Assembly (NCBI GenBank): GCA_963281155.1
Contig: CAUJLY010000005.1
Span: forward strand, 2,232,001-2,296,000
DNA from: Rhabditophanes sp. KR3021
Lineage: Eukaryota; Nematoda; Chromadorea; Rhabditida; Alloionematidae
Reading direction: 5' to 3'
DNA: 64,000 bases
The position numbers were made by a program, and so were the translations under genes. The notes under the pieces were generated by a model, which worked only from the letters and a program-made list of their open reading frames with translations, was not told the origin of the DNA and did not search any database. Of the stretch, positions 24,091 through 34,220 are shown piece after piece (positions within the stretch are counted from its first letter, which is position 1; each line of letters starts with the position of its first letter).

Positions 24091-24097
24091 TTAAATA
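24091..24097 (-). promoter_or_regulatory. TATA-like element of the Cys-rich gene
   Basis: TATTTAA on the minus strand, about 40 bp before the ATG at 24051; a weaker match than at the other secreted-protein genes. Confidence 0.3.
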
Positions 24098-25424
24098 GCA
24101 GGAAAGTTTGTTTATTGAGCATATTAATTGGGAAAAGCAAGTTATCTATAAAAAGTCCTAGTTCATCCATATGTTGTCCTTTTATTAGATTCTTGATATG
24201 TTGTTTGAGACTCGTACTTGTAAGTCCGTTTCAGAGTAAAAATCTCAAAAAACTGAATTCATTGATGCAAACATGATTATATTTAGTGAATAGCTTAATC
24301 GTTTGACACTAATCTCTGAATATAAACGGTTTTAAGCTTCAATAAATGAATTGAATGTGCTTAATTAGATTCAAACAAAGTGTTTTTCATTGATTCCTTG
24401 CTGTTGTAAACATATTTATTTCTACATTATTTGAGCGGTCTAAATCATTTCCGATCCTCTATGATCAAGAATGCAAGTAGTTTCGTATTACCAATTTTGT
24501 GCAATTAGGCCAATTACATATGTTGTTTAAACGGCTTGTATTATTATATTGAAATTAACTACACTTGAGTTTTGATGAATATCCATTTAGTACATTCGTT
24601 CTTTTCATAATGTTAGTCTTTCTGGTTAATAATAATAAATTTAAAATTCATGTTCGACACCACCTTTATACTGATCCAGCAAGGTCGACTTTGGGATTGG
24701 TCAAGTTCTCACACGCAGCAATATTTCGTACAATAAAAATCTGAATCAGTTGTTGAATTAAAAAACAAACTCACTGTTTGATCATCTTCAAAATCCAAAT
24801 TAGTCCAATTAGTGCGATAATTTGTATTAACAAAGAAATATCACTGTGTCATTCAACTTTAAATAAACTCCATGGTATTATTAAAAAACTAAGGACAATT
24901 TATCAGGAGTTGCTTATGGAATGTTTCATTATACTCATCACTAGTTTCTTTTATATGATTGATCCTTATGTAAAATTAAGTAACTCCAGATGATCTGCAG
25001 CAATATCATTCAAAATAATGGCATCACCATCGAATATTTCGAGTACATGCTAAACAGGAGACTTCAATGATTCAATCTTATAATTATCTACTACCTCGAT
25101 ACTTGCTTTAATGGAATGCAAGCATTTTATATTTTTAATTGAAGCAAATAAAATATATTCGTCATTTTGCATAGGGATTTCCACATCTCATTAAACTTAG
25201 TCAATTAATGAAATACAATTTGAAGTCAAACTTGTAGCATATGTCCAATCTTATAATTTGCCTCTTCTGCAATAGACACAGTTAAATAATGGTGTATTGT
25301 TGAATATTATGCCTTCCTTGATTATTATTGATGTAATAATAAATGTTTAAGATAAGCTAGTTTAAAGTTGTTTTTGTTGTATTGTGACTAAATTTGTAAA
25401 TTTTTTTTAATTTTTGGGTCAAAC
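24098..25424. other. Intergenic spacer with one decayed coding fragment
   Basis: Apart from the fragment at 24966-25189 no gene, RNA or repeat is evident. Confidence 0.4.
24966..25189 (-). pseudogene. Coding fragment of unknown family, one in-frame stop
   Basis: The minus strand reads VEIPMQNDEYILFASIKN, then SIKASIEVVDNYKIESLKSPV, a TAG stop, and HVLEIFDGDAIILND to a second stop, all in one frame. The alternation of short hydrophobic strands resembles the F-box/LRR-like remnants at 41 and 55.5 kb, but this is an impression. There is no start codon or splice context. Confidence 0.35.
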
Positions 25425-25496
25425 TGGAGGCATTACCTGTGGTGAGTATCCGCGCCTGTCACGTGCGAGACCAGGGTTCGATTCCCTGACTGGGAG
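25425..25496 (+). tRNA. tRNA-Asp(GTC)-like, 5' half degenerate
   Basis: The 3' half is textbook: anticodon arm CGCGC-CTGTCAC-GTGCG with anticodon GTC and one G-U pair, T arm CAGGG-TTCGATT-CCCTG, and a TTTTT terminator a few bases after the end. The 5' half is not: the first seven bases (TGGAGGC) do not pair with ACTGGGA, and the D arm cannot be folded normally, although GTGGTGAGTAT is retained. Length (72) fits tRNA-Asp. Most likely a decayed copy. Confidence 0.6.
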
Positions 25497-26089
25497 TATT
25501 TTTGGTTCATTGGATTAAATAGAACCTAACCACTTTCATCACCGAATAACACTTTTTCACTCTTTTATTCCATTTCAACCTAAATTAGAGAATTAAAGAT
25601 GTTTTTAACTAAAAACAATGGGATAATAGTAACAACCAGTAAATACATTTCCAGTAAGAAGAATGGATATCCACAAGCATGTTTTGTCGACATCCAAATA
25701 AATAACAAATGAAGACAGAGATAATTATTCAAAATATTTAAGGCAAATAGTGCACAATAAAAGTCATTGGAATAGTTAATTGCTTAAATTGCAGTTATTA
25801 ATTAGCCACACAATAACTAAATTATCGACAAAATTGAATATGAACTTGATCAAACCTTTGCAATCTCTTTTCGGACTGTAAATTCTGTTTATAAGAGATA
25901 CTTTTAACCTCGCTCCAAAGTTGTGTAACAGAATTAGAATAATGGACATTTATTTACCTTTATTTTAGTTATCAACTTTTATATAAATACGCAGTAGATT
26001 AATTTACAGCAATAAAATATTATCTTTGACACTTATTATGTAGCTAATTAATTGATGTATAAAAACAATGTAATGTTATTATGCAAAAA
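25497..26089. other. Spacer between the tRNA-like and 5S genes
   Basis: I see nothing coding or structured in this AT-rich stretch. Confidence 0.4.
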
Positions 26090-26207
26090 GCTTACACCAC
26101 TACGGATTCCCAGGACGTCTCCGATCCAAGTACTAAGGTAGCTCGAAGTTGATTCACTTCTCAGATCGAACGGGATGAGGTGCTTTCAACATGATATGAG
26201 CGTAAGC
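26090..26207 (-). rRNA. 5S ribosomal RNA, single copy, diverged
   Basis: The minus strand begins GCTTACGCTCATATCATG and ends GTAGTGGTGTAAGC; the ends pair as in 5S helix I. Conserved blocks include CATCCCGTTCGATCTG, TAGTACTTGGATCGGAGACG and CCTGGGAATCC. Length is 118, as expected. A TTTTT tract follows directly, giving a Pol III stop. The internal control region (AAGTGAATCAACTTCGAG) differs at several positions from the usual nematode form, so transcription is uncertain. There is no second copy or spliced-leader gene beside it, unlike the usual nematode 5S arrays. Confidence 0.85.
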
Positions 26208-27296
26208 GATAATGCATATCAACACAATTTATTTGAAATAAAGAGACTTTTGGGTACGCCAGCTCGAATGGGTTACCAATACAAGGAAAAATAGGAATAT
26301 TCCAATGAGTTTAATTTTAACAAAATCATTACAAAATAATAGTTGGTTTGCTTTAATCACCAAGATCTGATTGATAAAGACAATAATTTAAAATCCAAAA
26401 AATAATGTGTGGGTGATTTGGCATTCGCAAATTTAGTTTAAACAAACTAAAAAGAGTAATTCGTAATCAACGTAATTATGAATCTAATATGATATAGTAA
26501 AGTTGATTTGAGTCCATTTTCAAAAATGAGCAAATTAAGGAATGATAGTTTTTATTAAAGATAGTCCTGCTGTTAATAAATAAGCTTTTTATCAATTATA
26601 CAACAGCGAAGTTCATTTGGTAATTATAACGGAAGTTTCTTTTAAACAAATTGTGAAGCTTAATCATTTGAAACCATTATACTTATCTGAATGTTAGTTA
26701 TGTATTATGTTCATTTTCCTACAATTCTTTTTCTTATCCTTCTCTAACATTCCAGCCAGTTTTGTATTTAAAATTTGATTATTGTTGAGGATTCTACGGC
26801 TGTTTTTTTTACAACGAATGACGTACGGACAAGAAGACACCAACAACGACCGCATCACCATCGAATGGACCAACACCCCAGATGGTGCTGCCAAGACCTT
26901 CAGACGTGAATGGTTCCAAGGAGGCTGTTGGATATTATTCAATCGAGAGAGATATAATATAGTGATTTATTTATTTAAATGAGAATACGAATATGGGGGT
27001 CGTAGCAACTCAATTCGAGTCAGATCGAGAGAGGGGAATAACTTGATGACGAGGAAAGGCATGATACCACTAATCTACCTAAGATATTAGACAGAGACAG
27101 CATGGTCTGTAAAAAGAACTTGCCAATCGGGTACAATCCATAAATTTTTGAGGTGGCTATTTAAATGTAATTTCATTTTTATAGTGCTACTTGAGTTTTT
27201 TAAATATCTGTGTTTGTTCTTTTCTTGTTTCTTCAAATATTCATTGATTTGTTATTTCTGATTAGCACACGTGTCAAATGTATAATTCAAATTAGT
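26208..27296. other. Intergenic spacer with one exon-like scrap
   Basis: Apart from 26818-26930 no gene is seen. Confidence 0.4.
26818..26930 (+). pseudogene. GC-richer exon-like fragment
   Basis: About 110 bp that stand out from the AT-rich surroundings by C-ending codons. The frame reads [17 protein letters not shown] then [18 protein letters not shown], after which the composition drops back to spacer. It looks like part of one exon of a well-expressed gene inserted here without the rest. The source gene is not recognised. Confidence 0.4.
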
Positions 27297-28335
27297 TTAA
27301 CTACTCCTTTGAATAACACTTGCAGCATGAATTGTATTCCTCTTTCTTAATATCACTCCAACCAAATAATTGTATCTTTGCTTTATAATTAAGCGTGATT
27401 TGGTAAGAACGGTCAAAAATACAATAGTATTTACTAGTGGAAGGAGATTAGCTGATATAATAATCCATTTACCCATTACTTTTGGCGCAATTTGTAAAAA
27501 GATTGTCGTTACATAAGCAGCTAAAATGGTTTAATTAATATTAAAAAATAACTAATTTACTTGTTGGTAAGAATAACAAGAGAACTGGAGTTACAGCTTG
27601 TAAAAGCAAAATTTTAAAAAAGTCATTATTTAGTCTTCTTGTAGATTCACTCATTGTTGCTTTATTTGAAATTAAATACTTTCGATATCTCATTAATATC
27701 TGGAATATTATGGCAAAGAAAACATTTAAAAGAATAAATGTGGGACCTAAATAGATAATGACACTTAGATCCATTATTAATGAAATACTTTTGCTGTTTG
27801 ATGTAATAGTTTCATCTATATCGCCTGTGATTAAATTAGTTTGATATATAATATTAAGATCCACATTTGAATTCATACCATAAAAGCAAAAAGGTACCAA
27901 TGAAACAGCCAATGCTATTAATGCAGCCAAATACATAGACATCAGATGCTTTATTTTAATTTCACGAAGTGTTACAAAAGCATATCTAACAAAAATTGTT
28001 ATTGATACCGTTGCAAAATTGAAGCAATAAATCGTATTAAATAAAAATACACACACACAATAACTAAAGAAAGTAGTTTGAAAGTAATCTAGATAGACCA
28101 TTCGAAAAGAAACATAATTTTGTTCTCCTTTGATTGCAATAATTTCAAGACGTAGAAATAAATTTCCAATAGCAAATATGAAGTCTAATATAAATTGAAA
28201 GAATGTTGATATCATTGCTATGTTTTGTTTTCCTTGGACTTGAAAATGCTTGTAAAGTGACAGAGCAAACAAATTGATTAACATAGACATTATGAAAATT
28301 CCTAGATTTAGTATAGTAAAAATATCAAATGTCAT
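27297..28335 (-). CDS. Seven-transmembrane chemoreceptor-like protein, 332 aa
   Basis: A nematode G-protein-coupled receptor, presumably chemosensory. Exon 1 (27561-28335) carries TM1-6; exon 2 (27297-27520) follows a 40-bp intron with GTAAAT and TTTTAG borders and adds TM7 and a basic tail (LTKSRLIIKQRYNY...RKRNTIH). Hydrophobic helices start near residues 9, 42, 92, 132, 192 and 245, plus the last exon. The segment ILDFIFAIGNLFLRLEII matches the receptors at 42.8 and 43.9 kb (MDLIFATTSFVLRMDLIT), so it is the same family, in opposite orientation and 15 kb away. I cannot place it in a named class. Confidence 0.78.
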
Positions 28336-28617
28336 TTTAAATTAGACGTTAACTTTTTTGAATGAATGGCATAAAATGCTGTTATAATAATAAGTCAGGC
28401 AAAATAATTGTTATGTCCCATGGATTAATTTTTATAATAAATTTCCTATGAAAAATTATTTTTTTTAAATTTTCATTATATCCTCATAAGCTTTAATTCT
28501 GGACAGATTAAATTCACGTGTTAATTTTTACGTTAGTACATCCCTTTGTCTAATTTATTATAAAAATAAAAAATCACGTGTATTAAAAAGGAAGTTTAAT
28601 GTATATTTGTAAATTCT

Positions 28618-28912
28618 AGGATTGAAGACATAATTTTGATATTTTCCGAAAAGATACATGTGTGCATTGGCTTGGTTGATTCTCAAACTGTGATTAAGCA
28701 GTATGAAACGATCAATCCAAGTTTCTCTGAATCCAGAGAAGCTAGGCTAATCGACAATATTATTGTAGCTTTCGAAGCTAAGGATGTAGTTAATTTTAAA
28801 TTTATTATTACAAAATACTGTAGTTATAGCCAATTTGACAAACATGATTTTGTCGAAGATTGAGGAGAAGAAAGTCAAGGAGGATGGTGATGCATATGAG
28901 GATTTAAAGTAA
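28618..28912 (+). pseudogene. Alpha-SNAP C-terminal fragment, frameshifted
   Basis: Alpha-SNAP is the NSF adaptor that disassembles SNARE complexes. Only its last part is here: EKIHVCIGLVDSQTVIKQYE, NPSFSESREARLIDNIIVAF and EAKDVVNFKF, which follow the family pattern Y-x-x-x-x-P-x-F-x-x-S-R-E-x-x-L. After SQFDKH the frame must shift by one base to continue MILSKIEEKKVKEDGDAY with the stop at 28910-28912. There is no start and no upstream exon nearby. This is a partial, broken copy; the intact gene must be elsewhere. Confidence 0.7.
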
Positions 28913-29949
28913 AACTACGCTTTTAACCGGACGATAATATTATGTACAATTGTTGATTTAAATGGTTTTACGAAATTATTTGTGTTGCTTAAATAAGTTT
29001 GACAACAAAGACATATATTCATTATTATTCAGATACCAAACTAAGTTAAAAGAGATTCGAATGAGATTCAAAAGATTTAAAAAACTAAAACTATTTTATA
29101 TAATCATTTGAATGAACTGAAAACGACTAAGTTTTTAGAATATCTTTTGAATTAATGTTATTAACAAATTTCTCTTTCAAATAACTATTATTCTTTCTGC
29201 TCTAAAACTCTATTAAAAAGCATTCACAATTCCTTAATATTAATAACAAAATTGATATTTAGCTTTAAAATAAAAGAATAAACATCCTGTTGATGTGTTG
29301 AGATTACAAGAAAGATAGAATTTGAACAAATATTAACAAGCGACAACAATCAGCAACCACTTAATCGTACATTTCTATGTCATTTACATTTAGCAATTTT
29401 TATTAAAATAAGATCAACCTAAACAGAACATTTGTGATATGTTATGTATTTATTACCACCGATATCCAATACAGGCTAAGCATTAATTGCAAAAGTGCAT
29501 TTTAATTTGGACTAGGTACAAAAAGCATTTTTCGAAATTTCTCTTCGTTATCATTTCCTTGCAGGCGGCCTATCCTTACTCAAATGAGCCCTTCTCTTTC
29601 TAAATAAAGTTCTTGATTAAAGCAAATCTTTTTTGACCATTTTAAACTCATTGCATAAAAAATGATATCTTTTACCTTTTGCGATCCTACATTATTAGCT
29701 GTCCCTTCAAGTAGGTTATTTGAGCTCTTAAGTTTTGTTATATGTAATTAAACTCAGTTTTTCCAGCTCTAGAAATTAGTATAACAGTTTTTAAGAACAT
29801 TCAATTTAAGGCACATTCCCAGAGCAAGTCTAGAAAAAGTGAATAACAAAATGAAGTCCTCAAAGTACTCAATTCAATGTTCAAAAAATAAGTTAGTAAG
29901 TCATCAGATGGCAAAGTAGAAACAGAGTTTTAGACAAAGTAGTACCATT
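28913..29949. other. Intergenic spacer, nothing recognised
   Basis: AT-rich DNA without a coding frame, RNA gene or evident repeat. Confidence 0.4.
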
Positions 29950-30328
29950 GGTTCTTATGGACTTGGTATCAACAGTCTTAGTGCAGATATTAATTCACTT
30001 TATGTGGCTCCAAGAAACATCACTAGAGCAGGCTTTTTTAATTCATTTTACAAGAAATCAAAAGAAGATCCGGATGCCACCGAATTACACATCGTACAAG
30101 ACGATTTTGTTCTTCCTATCAAGTTAAAGTATCAGGATCAACATTTGGGTAAGTAAATTTATCGCGGTAGAATCATCGGCTAAATATGAAATACATTACG
30201 ACACTGTCAGACAAATACTTGAAATGGTGGAAGATGAAAAAGCTGGAGAATCTATAAACTACAGATTGAAAGTTGAACAAATTTGTTTGGCTGTACAGGA
30301 TTGGAAGATCATTTTTTCATCCGGATGA
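29950..30328 (+). pseudogene. Two-frame coding remnant of unknown family
   Basis: One frame reads INSLSADINSLYVAPRNI, then GFFNSFYKKSKEDPDATEL and VLPIKLKYQDQHLG before a stop at about 30154. A second frame takes up at once with KFIAVESSAKYEIHYDTV, EMVEDEKAGESINYRL and EQICLAVQDWKIIFSSG to a stop at 30326-30328. The two halves abut, so one frameshift (or a lost intron border; GGTAAGT sits at the joint) separates them. No start or family recognised. Confidence 0.45.
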
Positions 30329-31588
30329 TATTGAATAATTGTTACATTTTTGAAACAAGAAAATTCGACTAATAATTAGTAACTAAAGTTTCTTTTGAAT
30401 AATTTGGCGACTTTTCTTTGAATTAATAATCTTTTAAAGCTACAATGATTCGAATAAATAGGATTTTAAAACAATCTAGGTCTACTTTGTAGATAAAAAT
30501 CCTCATTTTGTTTAAATATTGTTCCACTTCCAATTATCGTAGTCGATCATATAAGGGTGAACTTGAACCATATAAGACGTTTAAAAACCCTATTTGAGAT
30601 TAGTATGCGTTCAGTAATCTATATTACTACTGCCAACAAATTTTGTAATGAGACTTGATGAAGTCTCTAATAAGCAATTAAAAATAGATTTATCGAATAC
30701 TTTCAACATTTTATTATCAAATCTACACATTCAAAAAAGATGTTAAGGATGAAAATACATTAAATAAAGTGTTCTTTGTACATATTTAATGTGTTGGGTG
30801 CAATAAAAAAAGTAAATCATATATAATCTATTTACTAACACAAGAAATGTCTACATCCTGCATAACATTGTGTGCACATAAATATGATCTTGAAATATGT
30901 AAAAAATCAAGAAATGCCATTTAGTTTAATTTAAAATTTAGATTTACTTGTATTTTGCTTTTTGATAAGATGCACCCAATGAATTATGACGCACAATAGG
31001 CCTTGTATATCTTCCCAAATAAATCAATAATAATTCTTCCTAGTTAATTACAAAACAGAAAAGAGGATATTAGTTTGGGTAAATGTGCATATTATTTTGT
31101 CACGCTATAATCAAAATTTTAATTACTATATTCAATTATCAACCAAACAATTACTTCTCAGCTTAAAAATGTTAGAACAAACGGGAGGAAGTTTATATAT
31201 TTTGAACAAATTTAAGTATATATTAATCAAGCTTTAAATTTACATTCAAATTTAATATGAATCTGGAATTCAAAAAATATAAATTACGAAGTTGCGGTCA
31301 TCTTTTATTTATTATGTAGAATAAAGCTACAAATTAATTGTTAACTAAACCTTATTTTCACAAGTTAAATCGCATATAATTTTGTAGTTTAAGTTTTTTA
31401 TACTCACCGTGTCTTTTGAAGGAAACCGGAGGCAAAATGGATTTTAAACAATTATTAAGATGATGCTTCTAAACGTTTATTTAACCAATTAAGCAGACTA
31501 AATAATTATCAAATTTTATTTACTAAAAAGTGGAAGTACATATAATACAGAATACAAGTTCAATAAATAGAGAAACAATTGTCTTTGT
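30329..31588. other. Intergenic spacer with a second copy of the stem-loop repeat
   Basis: Apart from 30614-30672 I see nothing in this AT-rich stretch. Confidence 0.4.
30614..30672 (+). repeat. Stem-loop-containing repeat, copy 2
   Basis: TAATCTATATTACTACTG, then AAATTTTG, then GAGACTTGATGAAGTCTC and TAATAA, in the same order and spacing as at 18976-19034. The hairpin loop differs (GATGAA against GAAAAG) while the stem is kept. Confidence 0.4.
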
Positions 31589-32935
31589 TTACATATGATG
31601 ATATTTCGAATTAACTATATTACGCCATTGGTCGTAATAAAAATTAGGCGTGTTCATTTGAAGGGGATTCGATTGATCTTCTAGATAATGTGGGAATTGA
31701 GGGGCTGACAATGATTGATAGTACAAATCAAGAGCTTCATCTTCTGTCAGGGAAAGTGGTTGGGCTGATTCTCTAATTGGTCGTTGGGTGATTGGAGTGG
31801 TGCAAGTGGCAGAAGCTTGGACAGGAACCCGGGAGACTATTGTACTGTTTCCTGATCTTATAGACATTTGTTCGGCAGTTGAGTATTGAGTTGGAGCGAG
31901 TGAAAGATTAGAAGTTGTGAGGGGTTGAAGCATGTAAACATTGGCATTTGCCTTAGATATCAAAGGCTGTCCAGCATATCTACTTGTATTCACAGGTGTT
32001 GAGGCACTTGATGGTTTTCGTATGGCTGTTTCTCGAGTTGTATGCACGCTGGTAGTCTGTCTATTAGTATCTTTAATCGTTTTTGAAACCCTTTGTTTTT
32101 TTCTAGCTGGTTTTTCAGTTGAATTAACGCTTGCAGTTTCACTATTAGAGTCCTTTGGTGTTTTTGAAGGATTGGCCTTTTTTCTGGGTGGTAAGTATTT
32201 CATCGTTGGATTGTCTTTGAAGTACTATGGCGCACAAAAATTAATAAATTATAAAAGAATATTGTTGATATCAACAAGGTAAGCGATATTTAGTAATTGC
32301 TAAAGTCGTACACATAAATTAATACACTAGTTAAAGTTTAACGACCTAAAGATTGATTATGATACTAATATTTCTGTAGCTTTGGAAACGACAAGGCGTT
32401 CTGATGTGTTTAAATAATCTAATTCACTAGGTTGTAGTATATTATCTTAAAATGCCTATTTTAGACCATTCTTTTATGCATATTTTAGACTAACTTGATT
32501 GTGTTCCTCCATTTGTTTATTTGCCAGTTCTTGATATGGCTGACGGTGTAAATGATCTAATATTCTCCACCTTGCTCCCAGCTAAATATATATGGGTTAA
32601 GTTAGTTATAAACTCATAAACTTACTTCTCTGCTAATTTCATTCATTTTGAAGGTTGGATTTTGCTTGGCAATAATTTTACGTTGGGCTCGAGAGAAAAA
32701 CATATAAGCATTCATTGGTCTTTTAACGAATTCTTCATTAGGGCCACAAATCTCGATAGTAGTAGTCAACTCATCGAAATGAGTAGTTTGGTCATCAAAG
32801 CTCCTAAAAAGAAGTTGCGCAAATTACCAACATACATACCTACATATTCGAAGATTCATTGGGATCCAGCATTGGTGTTCTAGGTGACATTACGCTCATC
32901 GTAGAAGGGGAAGACGGTCGGCTATCAAAATTCAT
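31589..32935 (-). CDS. Divergent SOX-type HMG-box transcription factor, 330 aa
   Basis: A sequence-specific nuclear DNA-binding protein. Four exons in the minus direction: 32844-32935, 32626-32803, 32495-32581 and 31589-32224; all junctions keep frame. The HMG box spans about residues 57-125 and is split by two introns: VKRPMNAYMFFSRAQRK, then KMNEISRELGARWRIL, then RQPYQELANKQMEEH, and it ends NPTMKYLPPRKK. The opening RPMNAYM and the closing basic tail are SOX hallmarks, but Phe-Phe replaces the usual Val-Trp and helix 2-3 is poorly conserved. The C-terminal 190 residues are Ser/Thr/Pro/Gln rich with a basic patch (RKKQRVSK, a likely nuclear localisation signal). The separate frames hide this gene; it appears only when spliced. 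Confidence 0.85.
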
Positions 32936-33506
32936 TACATTAATTCTTCAACTTTGATTTATAACAAGCTATTTTGAATAAATAACAATTATTACGATGT
33001 CGCCAGAATTATAGTGACGCATTTCCAATTGATATTGCCGTTAAATATGTCGTTGCAGGATGGTTCAGTTAAAGTGTTTACCAAATTCAGTACATAATAT
33101 CTTTGTTATGACTCAGAAGAATAGGATAGTTTTGTGTTTATATCTTGAACAATTTATTCTAAACAAATGTTTGATTTAAAATAACATACAAAAAAGATTC
33201 TAAAAACATGGAGCCGGTTAGTTTTATTCATGTTTCAAGAATTTAATTAGTTTTTGCATTCATTAATCGCTTCCAGGTATTAAAAATGGTTAGCTAATAG
33301 TCTTTCAATGATCTACCACAAAGCAATGCTTAATTCGCCCATGTTTTACCATAATTAGCTACAACAAGCATCATTTCTAAGAGTAACCAAAATCTTGAGT
33401 AGCTAACTACTTCTAATTAGTTGTTTTATAAATGGCTACCACACGACCGACTTTGATCGGAATTGTTTTAGCAAAACAAATGCTAAAATTGTTTAATGGC
33501 AGGGAA
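32936..33506. other. Upstream region of the SOX-type gene, nothing else seen
   Basis: No coding frame or RNA gene recognised. Confidence 0.4.
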
Positions 33507-33578
33507 ATAAGGTACCTCTACCCGGGGATCTTTTGGTTAGAAGTCAGACGCCTTATCGAATGCTGGGTAAATGGAGCC
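33507..33578 (-). pseudogene. tRNA-Arg(TCT)-like remnant
   Basis: The minus strand reads GGCTCCATTTACCCAGC, then TTCGATAAGGCGTCTGAC, TTCTAACCAAAAGATCC and CCGGGTAGAGG. The order resembles tRNA-Arg(UCU): acceptor start, D arm, GTCTGACTTCTAA anticodon arm and the first half of a T arm. The anticodon stem no longer pairs fully, the T loop is lost, and the 3' acceptor strand is absent. I treat it as a decayed tRNA, not a working gene. Confidence 0.4.
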
Positions 33579-33728
33579 ATATAGGCTTTGAACTAATTCA
33601 TTCAGAACCACTCTTAAGCTATTATTAACGTATATAATGCAAGGGGATAAGTCCATCCAAGATCAGACTTTATACTTTTTGATTTAATGAAATATACAAG
33701 ATAATCCTTTAATAAATACATCAATTAT

Positions 33729-33801
33729 GCCCGGTTAGCTCAGTCGGTAGAGCACCAGACTCTTAATCTGGCTGTCGCGGGTTCGAGCCCCGCATCGGGC
33801 T
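33729..33801 (+). tRNA. tRNA-Lys(CTT)
   Basis: A complete 73-base cloverleaf: acceptor GCCCGGT/ATCGGGC with one G-U pair, D arm with TAGCTCAGTCGGTAGAGCA, anticodon arm CCAGA-CTCTTAA-TCTGG with anticodon CTT, T arm CGCGG-GTTCGAGC-CCCGC. A TTTTT terminator follows within ten bases. Both internal promoter boxes are intact. Confidence 0.97.
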
Positions 33802-34220
33802 AACTTTTTAATATTTTTGAAACACTTTTTCAATAATTTCTCATTATGTGAATTTGATCCAACAAACTTGTTTAAACATTTAATAAATGAGCGTATTATA
33901 ACTATAGTATTTTTATGCGGGGTGAACAAGCATATTATATCTTCTTTGTAATAGGTTACAAGTTGACACAACCATATTCTTAATTCGGCAATAGGAACGT
34001 AGGTTGTATTATTAATAACAATGTTATCCACAAGATGAAGTATGGCTTTATTACTCGTAGTTTAAAAGTTATTAGGTATATTTCATGATTAATACAAAAC
34101 TTGACTAAACTATACTAACATTTAGCAAACCTCATACTTAAAAGACATGCCAACCTTATTTAGAAAATAGTTACATTATATTGGCTAATTTATTAGATAA
34201 ATTATCAATAGATTTATAAT
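33802..34220. other. Spacer after tRNA-Lys, nothing recognised
   Basis: The open frame across 33735-34031 on the minus strand runs through the tRNA gene and is not supported as coding. Confidence 0.45.

Noticed and set aside
26220..26300. Spliced-leader RNA gene next to the 5S gene
   Set aside because: No spliced-leader-like start, Sm site or donor was found on either strand near the 5S copy.
33735..34031. Open frame of 98 codons on the minus strand
   Set aside because: It reads through the complete tRNA-Lys gene on the opposite strand, so the overlap is a shadow.
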